Shown in pieces: positions 1 through 5,878 of a stretch of DNA of 7,808 bases. The translations under genes were made by a program, and so were the position numbers. Origin of the DNA: CAYVSF01 sp046482855 (GTDB lineage: Bacteria > Bacteroidota > Bacteroidia > Bacteroidales > UBA12077); the NCBI GenBank assembly GCA_046482855.1, contig JAWOEH010000016.1, forward strand, positions 1 to 7,808. The letters are read 5' to 3'. Below the pieces are notes generated by a model, which was given only the letters and a program-made list of their open reading frames with translations, did not search any database and was not told the origin of the DNA. Every line of letters starts with the position of its first letter. Position 1 is the first letter of the stretch.

Positions 1-167
1 AAATATTGGTCATTGAATTAATAGAAACATTGGTGGAAATATTAGATCTAACTCTTGAACTAGAGGAAACAATTTCTACAATAATTACCAGAACTGATAT
101 TGAAAGTAAAATTGAACTTGCTTTTTCTACCCCTGTTGACATAGGTGGAAAAAAAGCAACAGCTTAG
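1..167 (+). CDS. 3' end of an unidentified gene (truncated by the window edge)
   Basis: One reading frame is open from the left edge (codons from base 3) to a TAG at 165-167, giving about 54 residues. The start lies outside the window. The tail reads as leucine-, isoleucine- and glutamate-rich (for example LVEILDLTLELEETIS) and probably forms an amphipathic helix. It then ends in a glycine/lysine stretch, GGKKATA. I do not recognise the family and find no catalytic motif. The absence of stops over the whole stretch, and an amino-acid composition that looks real, favour a true C-terminus over chance. A short chance frame cannot be excluded. Confidence 0.4.
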   Translation, partial: ILVIELIETLVEILDLTLELEETISTIITRTDIESKIELAFSTPVDIGGKKATA

Positions 168-281
168 ATTAAAAATGGAATTCTTTAAGTTACTTACAAC
201 AAGGCAGTTATAAAAATTAGCCGACTGAATATCAGACAGTTACTAAACTCCGAAACTTAAGTTAGTTATTTTCTGGGGGTT

Positions 282-878
282 ATGCTGGTTTTTCTCATTA
301 CCGGAAATGTGTGGTTATTGGGAGGCGGAGCCCTGTCGGCACAATCATCTGTGGTTTTATGGGTGTTGCTGCTGTTGGCTGGTATCGAGTGTGTTGCTGT
401 ATTTTGGGCGGCTGTTTTGTTTTTTAGCAAAGCTTCACATCTTGACGTATATCAGAAAAAAGTACGCCACCAATTTTTTATTGCCTACGCTTCGGGATAT
501 GTGCTTTCGGTACTTGTTGTAGTAGGAATTGTGGATCAGATGAATTTATTAGGCCTGGCGGTGGTTATCTTTTTTTTGCGCGATTTGGTGCCCGTTCTTC
601 TGCTTTCCTTTTACTACCAAAAACATGGGATTGTTCAGCCTTCCAATAGCAATTTACGGGGAGCTGTAGAGCATTTTTTTCAGCAGGAAGGTATTTCACC
701 ACGCGAGCGCGAAATTATTCGGTGTATTTGTCAGGGAAAAACCAATAAAGAGATTAGTAAAGAACTTTTTATTACCGAACAAACGGTTAAAGATCATACA
801 CACCGTATTTATAGTAAAACAGGTTTGCGTAACCGCATACAGTTAGCAAATAAAATTCAATCGTTGGAGGGATATTAA
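282..878 (+). CDS. Membrane-anchored LuxR-type transcriptional regulator
   Basis: This 198-residue protein joins a hydrophobic N-terminal half to a C-terminal LuxR/GerE helix-turn-helix. Likely membrane spans are residues 1-18, 22-48, 65-84 and 88-112. The DNA-binding domain covers about 137-196, with the family hallmarks SPREREII, GKTNKEIS, and the recognition-helix region ITEQTVKDHTHRIYSKTG. There is no response-regulator receiver domain, so the membrane part probably senses or anchors. The start at 282 is the first ATG after an in-frame stop at 258-260; the short first span hints that the N-terminus is reduced compared with relatives carrying more spans. It is monocistronic, ends in a shared terminator and converges on the S9 peptidase gene. 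Its targets are unknown. The HTH call is firm, and the topology is estimated by eye. Confidence 0.88.
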   Translation: MLVFLITGNVWLLGGGALSAQSSVVLWVLLLLAGIECVAVFWAAVLFFSKASHLDVYQKKVRHQFFIAYASGYVLSVLVVVGIVDQMNLLGLAVVIFFLRDLVPVLLLSFYYQKHGIVQPSNSNLRGAVEHFFQQEGISPREREIIRCICQGKTNKEISKELFITEQTVKDHTHRIYSKTGLRNRIQLANKIQSLEGY

Positions 879-914
879 AAAAAAGAGGCCTTCCGAATAA
901 AGAAGGCCTCTTTT
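877..914. terminator. Bidirectional rho-independent terminator
   Basis: A perfect 13-bp stem (AAAAGAGGCCTTC at 881-893 paired with GAAGGCCTCTTTT at 902-914) encloses an 8-nt loop. An A-run (877-884) precedes it and the T-run is at 911-914, so a U-tract follows the hairpin whichever strand is transcribed. It sits between the converging ends of the LuxR-type gene (stop at 876-878) and the S9 peptidase gene (stop at 931-933) and should serve both. Confidence 0.93.
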
Positions 915-930
915 CATGTATGTGCTTTAT

Positions 931-3738
931 TTATTCTTTGTTCATAAGTTCGTAGCCCATTGTTTTGCCCTTTTGGGTAGCAGGTATGCCCTCAGTCATC
1001 CATCGGGGAGCAGGTGCATCCTTTAAGTAGTGATTGAAAAATTGCATCATGCGAATGCTTAAATCTTTTGTGTTGGGCGATTTGTCGCGCTCATTGTGAG
1101 GCGCATCATTGTAGTTCAGCATCCATACAGGTTTGTTCAACCTACGCAAAGCTACAAAGTACTCAATTCCCTGGTACCAGGGCACCGCACCATCGCCATC
1201 GTTGTGACGCATAAGCAGCGGCGTTTGAACTTTTGGTGCATAAAATACAGGCGAGTTTTCGATATACTGCAAAGGACGCTCCCACAGGGTTCCGCCAATA
1301 CGGCTTTGGGTTTCCTCATACTGGAACATACGGCTCATGCCTGTTCCCCAGCGAATACCTCCATAGGCACTGGTCATGTTCGTTACCGGGGCGCCGGCCG
1401 AGGCGGCTGCATACATGTCCGTTTTGGTAATGATGTAGGCTACCTGGTAACCTCCCCAGCTTTGCCCCTGCAGCGCCATGCGCGCTTTATCAATGTACGG
1501 ACGGCTTTCAACTAGTGAGAGGGTTCCACTAACAATATAGTTGTAGGCACTTTCACCCGGGTAGCCTTCTTTGTAGCGGATATTCGGGATGAAAACCAGA
1601 TATCCGTTGCTTGCGTAAAACGTAGGATTGATAACACTTCTGCTGGGGCGAGGCGCTCTGTGGTTGTGCAGCCCATCAGAACTCAAGCGGTAGAAGTATA
1701 CCATCATGGGATATTTCTTGTTGGGATCGAAATCTTCTGGTTTGTATAAGAGCCCCTCTTCAGTAGTTCCTTCGGTAGTGGTCCATTTTACCAGTTCAAC
1801 AGTAGCCCAGTTGTACGCCTCTTGTTGAGGATTGGCTTTTGATACCTGCGTAGGTGCATCAAAATTCAGATTGCTGGTGAACAGGTCAGGATAGTCAACT
1901 GCCGATGATCGACGCCACACAACCTGATTGGTTTCGCGGCTCTTTTTGGGCGGAAAATAGCGGTAGTCGCCTACAATAAGGGCTTCCGGGTTTGCCTCTT
2001 TCGAAGCATCCACTTTGTAATAGCCGGATGCTTTTGTGCTATTATTAAAGCCTGACAATAGAATGGACGATTTGGTGGGAACATAATCCAATTCCTCATC
2101 TAGTTTTAAGTAGCGGAAGGTTACCTCATTTTCTCTTCCATACCCATTGGTGACACATTCCGGAGCTTTTTTCCCTTTGGGATCCAGGCGCCAGATATCG
2201 TATTTGTCATAAACTAAAAAGGCTTTATCGTCCTTTGTCCAACCGGCAAAGAAGTAGGGAGAAGGATCGCTTGGGTAGTCATGCTCCTCATTGTAGAGGT
2301 TTACATCCATTCCCATGCTGATGTGACGGGTTGTAGCTGAGGCAATATCGTAGGCATACCAGCTGCTGTCGGCATTTTGGTACCAGTAAAGATAGTTGCC
2401 TTCGGGCGATATGTTAAAATAGGACTGTATCTCCTTTTTTACGATCTTACGTTCGCCCGTTTTTATATTTACCAGGTAATAATCGGCGTAGGGGGGCATC
2501 TCCCAGGATTGTTGACGCATATAAGGTTGTTCGTCGGTACCCAGCGCTAGATCGTGATTCCCATCCAGTACCAGTTGTACGTCCCGGAGGTTCTCATCTT
2601 CCAATTGCACCAACTTGTTATCTTTAATATGATAAACCGAAAGATAAGTGCGTTTTTTCTCGCGATTGGCACGCTTTAGTTGCTGGGGTTGCAATAAATC
2701 GTCTCTCCAATTCCATACATCTAACCTCACTTTTTCCGACTCTAATAGAGTATCTTCAGGTTCAGGCTCAGGCTTGGGGGCAACACCAAAGAAGAGCCGT
2801 TCGTCGTTTTCTGAGAAATACAAGGATCCATTTTCACTGGCTGTCCAGTTTGCTGTAAAGGGTGCTGTAAGGGTGTCTACCAGAAGTCCGGGTGAGGCGC
2901 TGCTCCCCGTTTTAAAATAGAGAGAATAGACTTTGGTTTTGCTACTATCAGCTGTGAACAAAAAGGCCAACTGCCCATTTTTATGGTCCAATGTGAGCTT
3001 TTTAGCCAGTCCTTCCTGCTCAAATAGCTGGCTGGATGTCTCTTTTTTTGTATCAAAAACCTGAAGGGTGGATTTAAGAAGCGTATCATTTTGCAAAGTG
3101 ATGAAACCTATACGTTCGCCGTCTTCCGAGAGGGTCACCTCGGTAACCGAAGGAAACAGGTGTTTTTTATCCGCTGTGGGCTGAACAATCGCCAGGGTGT
3201 AGGTATCAGGAGCTGTTTTGTCAAACGTGCTTTTTTTCTCCTCTTTTTCCGTGGAGTCGGCTGCTTCTTTGGGTTCTTCATAAAGATAAGCCATCCACTC
3301 ACCGTTTTTTTCCGGAACAGCAATCTTCTGGATATTTGGTACTTTGTAAGAAGTGTTGCTACCGAGTACATATATTCCCAGTGAATCTTTTGGGAGTTTC
3401 CCTTTCGGCGTGTCATTCAGCTTTAAGGTGCGTATCGTGTCGCTGTAGGGTTTTATGGTATAAGCTATATAGGCTGATGTAGGATTGAATGTCCCTTTGG
3501 TGCCTCGTGGGAAGGTAGTTGTTTCCTGTTTATTTTCAACATTGTATACAACGAGCTTTCCGTCGCCCTCATAGGGATTTTGTTCATAAAAAAGCCATTC
3601 GCCATCTGCAGTAATTTGGTAATCTTCAATATACTGCCAATTATCGTAAACCGAAAAGTCGAGCGGTTTTTTCTGTGCAAAAGATGATGTGACCAGAAGC
3701 AGTAAGCCCAAGGCCAACATCCAGACCGATTTTTTCAT
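931..3738 (-). CDS. Secreted S9-family (prolyl oligopeptidase-type) serine peptidase
   Basis: This 935-residue protein starts with a clear signal peptide (MKKSVWMLALGLLLLVTSSFA, likely cut after Ala21), which places it in the periplasm or on the outer surface. Residues of about 40-640 form the repetitive beta-propeller-like region expected of S9 peptidases, including an acidic-proline stretch PKPEPEPED near 321-329. The C-terminal alpha/beta-hydrolase domain spans about 650-910. The catalytic triad is readable: Ser760 in GQSWGGYQ, Asp849 in HNDGDGAVPW and His881 in NDAPHNERD. The Asp-His spacing of 32 equals that of dipeptidyl peptidase 4 (708/740). The length fits the large Bacteroidota members of the family. 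It probably removes short peptides from imported or extracellular protein; exact specificity cannot be read. The gene is monocistronic and ends at the shared terminator. No convincing promoter was seen upstream. Confidence 0.93.
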   Translation of the reverse strand: MKKSVWMLALGLLLLVTSSFAQKKPLDFSVYDNWQYIEDYQITADGEWLFYEQNPYEGDGKLVVYNVENKQETTTFPRGTKGTFNPTSAYIAYTIKPYSDTIRTLKLNDTPKGKLPKDSLGIYVLGSNTSYKVPNIQKIAVPEKNGEWMAYLYEEPKEAADSTEKEEKKSTFDKTAPDTYTLAIVQPTADKKHLFPSVTEVTLSEDGERIGFITLQNDTLLKSTLQVFDTKKETSSQLFEQEGLAKKLTLDHKNGQLAFLFTADSSKTKVYSLYFKTGSSASPGLLVDTLTAPFTANWTASENGSLYFSENDERLFFGVAPKPEPEPEDTLLESEKVRLDVWNWRDDLLQPQQLKRANREKKRTYLSVYHIKDNKLVQLEDENLRDVQLVLDGNHDLALGTDEQPYMRQQSWEMPPYADYYLVNIKTGERKIVKKEIQSYFNISPEGNYLYWYQNADSSWYAYDIASATTRHISMGMDVNLYNEEHDYPSDPSPYFFAGWTKDDKAFLVYDKYDIWRLDPKGKKAPECVTNGYGRENEVTFRYLKLDEELDYVPTKSSILLSGFNNSTKASGYYKVDASKEANPEALIVGDYRYFPPKKSRETNQVVWRRSSAVDYPDLFTSNLNFDAPTQVSKANPQQEAYNWATVELVKWTTTEGTTEEGLLYKPEDFDPNKKYPMMVYFYRLSSDGLHNHRAPRPSRSVINPTFYASNGYLVFIPNIRYKEGYPGESAYNYIVSGTLSLVESRPYIDKARMALQGQSWGGYQVAYIITKTDMYAAASAGAPVTNMTSAYGGIRWGTGMSRMFQYEETQSRIGGTLWERPLQYIENSPVFYAPKVQTPLLMRHNDGDGAVPWYQGIEYFVALRRLNKPVWMLNYNDAPHNERDKSPNTKDLSIRMMQFFNHYLKDAPAPRWMTEGIPATQKGKTMGYELMNKE

Positions 3739-3827
3739 TGAAATAAGTTTGATTGTTACTAAGTTTATATACTAAGATGCTCAGATCGCTGATACGTTTA
3801 ACAAAGAAACAAATTTCATTGAAATAA
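3733..3827 (-). repeat. Duplicated 14-bp translation-start sequence upstream of the S9 peptidase
   Basis: The 14-mer TTTCATTGAAATAA occurs exactly twice, at 3733-3746 and 3814-3827, 81 bp apart. Read on the - strand it is TTATTTCAATGAAA. The left copy contains the peptidase start codon with the preceding and following bases. The right copy contains another ATG, which would open a 12-residue frame (MKFVSLLNVSAI) ending at 3781, 42 bp before the peptidase start. The core TTTCATTGAAA is itself an 11-bp palindrome. The repeat is exact; any role as a leader peptide or operator pair is inference. Confidence 0.55.
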
Positions 3828-3901
3828 CAGGGTCTCCAAACAAGTATATCCCCTGAGAGCTGCCTGAAGAGTAAGTTGATTTATTCGTTTTTTAGGCGTG
3901 T

Positions 3902-4417
3902 TTACAGAAGATGCTCCAGAATAGTTTTTGCATAAATGGGTAAATCTCCTGGTCGTCGACTTGATATGAACGGCAGATCTACCACCACAGGCTCATACAG
4001 CCAATTAGCCCCAGCGTTGGTTAAATCATCCCGAATGCCTTCGGTGCTGGTTATTCTTTTGTTCTTCACTACCTTGGCCGAAACCAAGACCCATCCTGCA
4101 TGGCAAATCGTAGCAATAATTTTACGGCGTTCATACATGCGCTCAACAAATTCTAATACGCGACTATCGCGGCGCAGTTTATCGGGCGCCCAGCCTCCCG
4201 GGATTAGCAAGGCATCTGTTGTGTTAGCGTCCAGCTGATTGAAATTCATGTCGGTTTTAGCCGGGACGCCATGCTTGCCCATGTACGTTTTTCCGGCTTC
4301 CGGACCGGCTAACAGCACCTCTACATTCGCTTCGCGCAGTCGATATACAGGATACCACAGTTCTAAATCCTCAAAATGATGCTCGACCAGCATTACGGCT
4401 TTTTTTGTCTCTTTCAT
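3902..4417 (-). CDS. DJ-1/PfpI-family protein (class I glutamine-amidotransferase-like fold)
   Basis: It follows the archaeal PfpI/PH1704 pattern closely along its whole length. Numbered from the longer start at 4474, FEDLELWYPVYRLREAN lies at 34-50, PGGWAP at 92-97, the nucleophile elbow ICHAGWVLVSA with Cys124-His125, and GIRDDLTNAGANW at 146-158. Asp98 sits where PH1704 has its third catalytic residue Glu74, a conservative change. Family members are stress-linked cysteine enzymes reported as peptidases, deglycases or glyoxalases; the true substrate here is unknown. I prefer the ATG at 4415-4417 (171 residues) because MKETKKAVMLVEHHFEDLE then begins just before the first beta-strand, as in relatives. 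The alternative start at 4474 adds 19 untypical residues and would run through the palindrome at 4464-4481. It appears to be a single gene, divergent from a mini-protein. Confidence 0.87.
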   Translation of the reverse strand: MKETKKAVMLVEHHFEDLELWYPVYRLREANVEVLLAGPEAGKTYMGKHGVPAKTDMNFNQLDANTTDALLIPGGWAPDKLRRDSRVLEFVERMYERRKIIATICHAGWVLVSAKVVKNKRITSTEGIRDDLTNAGANWLYEPVVVDLPFISSRRPGDLPIYAKTILEHLL

Positions 4418-4463
4418 AAGGCTTTTGGTTTTATGTGCTACTAGTATAGAGGGATCTTTCCGG

Positions 4464-4481
4464 TATTTGTTCATACAAATA
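4464..4481. promoter_or_regulatory. Palindrome in a divergent intergenic region
   Basis: TATTTGT (4464-4470) and ACAAATA (4475-4481) form a perfect 7-bp inverted repeat around TCAT. It lies 9 bp before the mini-protein ATG at 4491 and 46 bp before the preferred DJ-1/PfpI start, so it is well placed as an operator or as back-to-back -7-like TATTTG elements. It supports the shorter start of the DJ-1/PfpI gene. The function is inferred from position only. Confidence 0.4.
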
Positions 4482-4490
4482 GTGAAAAAA

Positions 4491-4574
4491 ATGTCGTCTG
4501 AAAAGGGCTATGTGGTCATTTTGGCGCTTTTAGCCCTGATTGCTTGGTATACATTGTTTTACCAAATAGAATGA
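4491..4574 (+). CDS. 27-residue single-span membrane mini-protein
   Basis: An ATG at 4491-4493 opens a frame ending at TGA 4572-4574. The product begins MSSEKGYVVILALLAL and ends IAWYTLFYQIE: a short polar head, one hydrophobic span of about 17 residues (7-24), an aromatic belt (Trp, Tyr, Phe, Tyr) and an acidic tail. This is the profile of a real small membrane protein and not of random sequence. It would be too short for routine gene calling. The bases before the ATG are A-rich (GTGAAAAAA), as is usual for Bacteroidota starts. It is divergent from the DJ-1/PfpI gene and sits about 120 bp before the promoter of the RRM gene. No family is recognised. A chance hydrophobic frame remains possible, since there is no homology evidence. 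Confidence 0.5.
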   Translation: MSSEKGYVVILALLALIAWYTLFYQIE

Positions 4575-4586
4575 ATTGCTCGATGA

Positions 4587-4620
4587 TTATGCTATTTCCT
4601 AAAAATAAATTGTACCTTTG
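4587..4620 (+). promoter_or_regulatory. Bacteroidota-type promoter of the RRM gene
   Basis: TACCTTTG at 4613-4620 matches the TAnnTTTG -7 element exactly. A weak -33-like TTATG (4587-4591) lies 21 bp upstream. Transcription should start near 4626, leaving a leader of about 190 nt before the RRM start codon. The -7 call is strong and the -33 call is weak. Confidence 0.7.
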
Positions 4621-4626
4621 TACCGA

Positions 4627-4818
4627 ATTGAGGTATTGAGAATTTGCGCACGTAATTACTAATGAGAAGATCACTTAGTTCATTTCTGCTCACCTTTCGA
4701 ATTCCTGATTTGTAAAAATGCTGTCGGCCTTTGCCCGTGATAAAACACCCGGCACTGTCCCGCTCAATAGATTGATTGCTGATAGCATGATCACGTAACA
4801 TTATTAAATTTTTTCCAG
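4627..4818 (+). promoter_or_regulatory. Long 5' leader of the RRM gene, probably regulatory
   Basis: About 190 nt separate the predicted transcription start from the ATG at 4819, with no convincing gene on either strand. Local pairing is possible. CGTGAT (4736-4741) can pair with ATCACG (4790-4795), TGCT/AGCA (4777-4787) can form a small hairpin, and a bulged TGCCCG/CGGCA stem lies around 4732-4753. The motif CACGTAA occurs twice, near 4650 and near 4793. Long structured leaders are common on cold-shock RNA-chaperone genes, and a similar thermosensitive or autoregulatory role is an inference here. Confidence 0.4.
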
Positions 4819-5082
4819 ATGAACATTTATGTAGGAAATCTTGACTACAATGTCAATGAGAATGACCTGAACGGTATTTTTGAAGAGTATGGAGCAGTAA
4901 GCTCAGCGAAAATTATTACCGACAAATTTAGCGGACGTAGCAAAGGCTTTGGTTTTGTTATCATGGATAACGATGAAGAAGCCAATAGTGCTATTAAAGA
5001 ACTTAACGGAGCTACTTACGAGAATCGTAAGATGGTTGTTAATGAGGCACGTCCTCGTGAAAACAACGGTTTCCGAGGTTAG
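4819..5082 (+). CDS. Single-RRM RNA-binding protein
   Basis: An 87-residue protein made almost entirely of one RNA recognition motif. RNP2 is IYVGNL (residues 3-8) and RNP1 is KGFGFVIM (42-49), with the aromatic residues that stack on RNA bases (Tyr4, Phe44, Phe46). The final strand is at about 71-77 (KMVVNEA), followed by a short RPRENNGFRG tail that resembles a minimal RGG-type extension. Proteins of this size and design are abundant in Bacteroidota and cyanobacteria. They bind single-stranded RNA as global post-transcriptional regulators or chaperones in the cytoplasm. The ATG follows an AT-rich leader without a Shine-Dalgarno sequence. It has its own promoter and lies 215 bp before the cold-shock-domain gene, a functionally related neighbour on the same strand. 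Confidence 0.94.
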   Translation: MNIYVGNLDYNVNENDLNGIFEEYGAVSSAKIITDKFSGRSKGFGFVIMDNDEEANSAIKELNGATYENRKMVVNEARPRENNGFRG

Positions 5083-5090
5083 TACCGGAA

Positions 5091-5150
5091 GAAAACAGTG
5101 TTTTCGACAAACCTAAAGAGTGTAATATAAGTCAATAAAATCATATTACA
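5091..5150 (+). repeat. Paired hairpins just after the RRM gene, with an 8-bp direct repeat
   Basis: GAAAAC (5091-5096) pairs with GTTTTC (5100-5105) eight bases after the RRM stop. TGTAATAT (5121-5128) pairs with ATATTACA (5143-5150) over a 14-nt loop. The octamer TCGACAAA occurs at 5104-5111 and again at 5153-5160, flanking the second hairpin. These may shape or protect the 3' end of the RRM mRNA. Neither has a good U-tract, so a terminator call is not justified. Confidence 0.4.
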
Positions 5151-5166
5151 TATCGACAAAAAAATT

Positions 5167-5206
5167 ACTGCCCATTTCAACCGTTCCGGGAGGAATGGGC
5201 AGTTTG
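5167..5206. terminator. Stem-loop between the RRM and cold-shock genes, probable terminator
   Basis: A perfect 10-bp stem (ACTGCCCATT at 5167-5176 with AATGGGCAGT at 5194-5203) encloses a 17-nt loop that can itself fold as CCG-TTC-CGG. On the + strand only TTTG follows, a weak U-tract. On the - strand a run of seven U would follow (A-run 5158-5164). It most likely ends the RRM transcript about 85 nt after its stop, but its polarity is ambiguous. Confidence 0.55.
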
Positions 5207-5231
5207 TATGTAGATAACAGGCGTATTTTAG
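5203..5231 (+). promoter_or_regulatory. Candidate promoter of the cold-shock-domain gene
   Basis: TTTG at 5203-5206 and TATTTTAG at 5224-5231 (one mismatch to TAnnTTTG) are 17 bp apart and directly follow the preceding stem-loop. This would give a leader of about 60 nt. It is a weak match, chosen because no better element lies before the start at 5298. Confidence 0.28.
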
Positions 5232-5297
5232 TGTGAAAATTAGCTGTTGTGGCTACTATTTTCTTACTTGCATGTATGTAAAACCAAAAAATAAACT

Positions 5298-5753
5298 ATG
5301 GGAAGATCACAAGAATCCTTTAACAAAAAAGAAGTTCGTAACAAAAAAGAGAAAAAGCGCAAAGAGAAAGAGAAGAAACGTCAGGCGCGCCGAGAGGACG
5401 GAAAAGACAGTTTCGATGATATGATTGCTTATGTCGATGAGTTTGGAAACATTGTAGAAACGCCTCCAGACCCTGCCGATAAGCAAGAAGTAGAGCTGGA
5501 TGACATTGTTCCCGGAGTACCCAAAAGAACCGAAGAGGAGGAGATTGAAGAGATACAGCGCAAAGGCGTAGTTACCTTTTTTAACGACAGTAAAGGTTTC
5601 GGCTTCATTCGTGACATGAAAACCCAACAGAGTGTATTTGTGCATGTGAGTAACCTCGATGAGCCTATTAAGGAGAATAATATGGTGACCTTTGAGGTGG
5701 AAAAAGGTCCGAAGGGTCCCGTAGCCACAAAAGTGAAGCTTCAAAAAAAGTAA
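5298..5753 (+). CDS. Cold-shock-domain protein with a basic N-terminal tail
   Basis: This 151-residue protein has three zones. Residues 1-36 are very rich in Lys, Arg and Glu (for example KKEKKRKEKEKKRQARR), probably a charged helix that contacts RNA or ribosomes. Residues 37-87 form an acidic, likely flexible linker ending in EEEEIEEIQ. Residues 88-151 are a cold-shock domain with RNP1 KGFGFI (99-104) and RNP2 VFVHVS (113-118). The usual WFN before RNP1 is FFN here, a conservative change of one nucleic-acid-stacking aromatic. This extended architecture recurs in Bacteroidota, unlike the 70-residue CspA type. It should act as a single-stranded RNA chaperone in the cytoplasm. It follows the RRM gene on the same strand and ends in its own terminator. 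Confidence 0.93.
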   Translation: MGRSQESFNKKEVRNKKEKKRKEKEKKRQARREDGKDSFDDMIAYVDEFGNIVETPPDPADKQEVELDDIVPGVPKRTEEEEIEEIQRKGVVTFFNDSKGFGFIRDMKTQQSVFVHVSNLDEPIKENNMVTFEVEKGPKGPVATKVKLQKK

Positions 5754-5754
5754 G

Positions 5755-5781
5755 CAGAAGCATCTAAATCTTCTGTTTTTT
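5755..5781 (+). terminator. Rho-independent terminator of the cold-shock-domain gene
   Basis: CAGAAG (5755-5760) pairs with CTTCTG (5770-5775) over a 9-nt loop, followed immediately by six T (5776-5781). It begins two bases after the stop codon at 5751-5753. The stem is short, but the U-tract and position are typical. Confidence 0.75.
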
Positions 5782-5811
5782 GTAAGTATTGGAGTAAAAG
5801 TCTAATTTTAC

Positions 5812-5843
5812 TGGAAAGATGCAACTGATTTTGTATCTTTCCA
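5812..5843 (+). promoter_or_regulatory. Inverted repeat overlapping the promoter of the alpha/beta hydrolase gene
   Basis: TGGAAAGATGCAA (5812-5824) and TTGTATCTTTCCA (5831-5843) are inverted copies with one mismatch in 13 (a G/T wobble in RNA), around a 6-base centre. The right arm contains TATCTTTC (5834-5841), which matches TAnnTTTG at all but the last base. Transcription would start near 5848, about 30 nt before the ATG at 5879. The layout suggests an operator where a dimeric regulator would block the -7 element. The repeat is directly visible; the promoter and operator roles are inferred. Confidence 0.5.
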
Positions 5844-5878
5844 AAAAATAGAATTGTACGACGATAACTCCATGACTT

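Noticed and set aside
254..263. Perfect 10-bp palindrome AACTTAAGTT before the LuxR-type gene
   Set aside because: It is short, AT-rich and overlaps the in-frame stop. Without a second copy or a promoter match it is not enough for an operator call.
1096..1515. 139-residue + strand frame opposite the peptidase catalytic domain
   Set aside because: It is antisense to a region with intact catalytic motifs and shows no domain or start context of its own.
3739..3901. Possible riboswitch or terminator between the peptidase and DJ-1/PfpI genes
   Set aside because: Apart from the 14-bp direct repeat, no stable hairpin, U-tract or known riboswitch core could be found by eye.
4592..4801. 69-residue open frame on the - strand in the leader of the RRM gene
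   Set aside because: It has no recognisable domain and lies over the strong + strand promoter and leader. Its composition looks like chance.
5233..5424. 63-residue + strand frame overlapping the start of the cold-shock gene
   Set aside because: Its Lys/Arg richness only mirrors the A-rich codons of the true frame, which starts at 5298 and continues into a cold-shock domain.
5307..5744. 145-residue - strand frame opposite the cold-shock gene
   Set aside because: It is the antisense shadow of the real gene; its Phe/Leu-rich composition comes from the opposite Lys/Glu codons.
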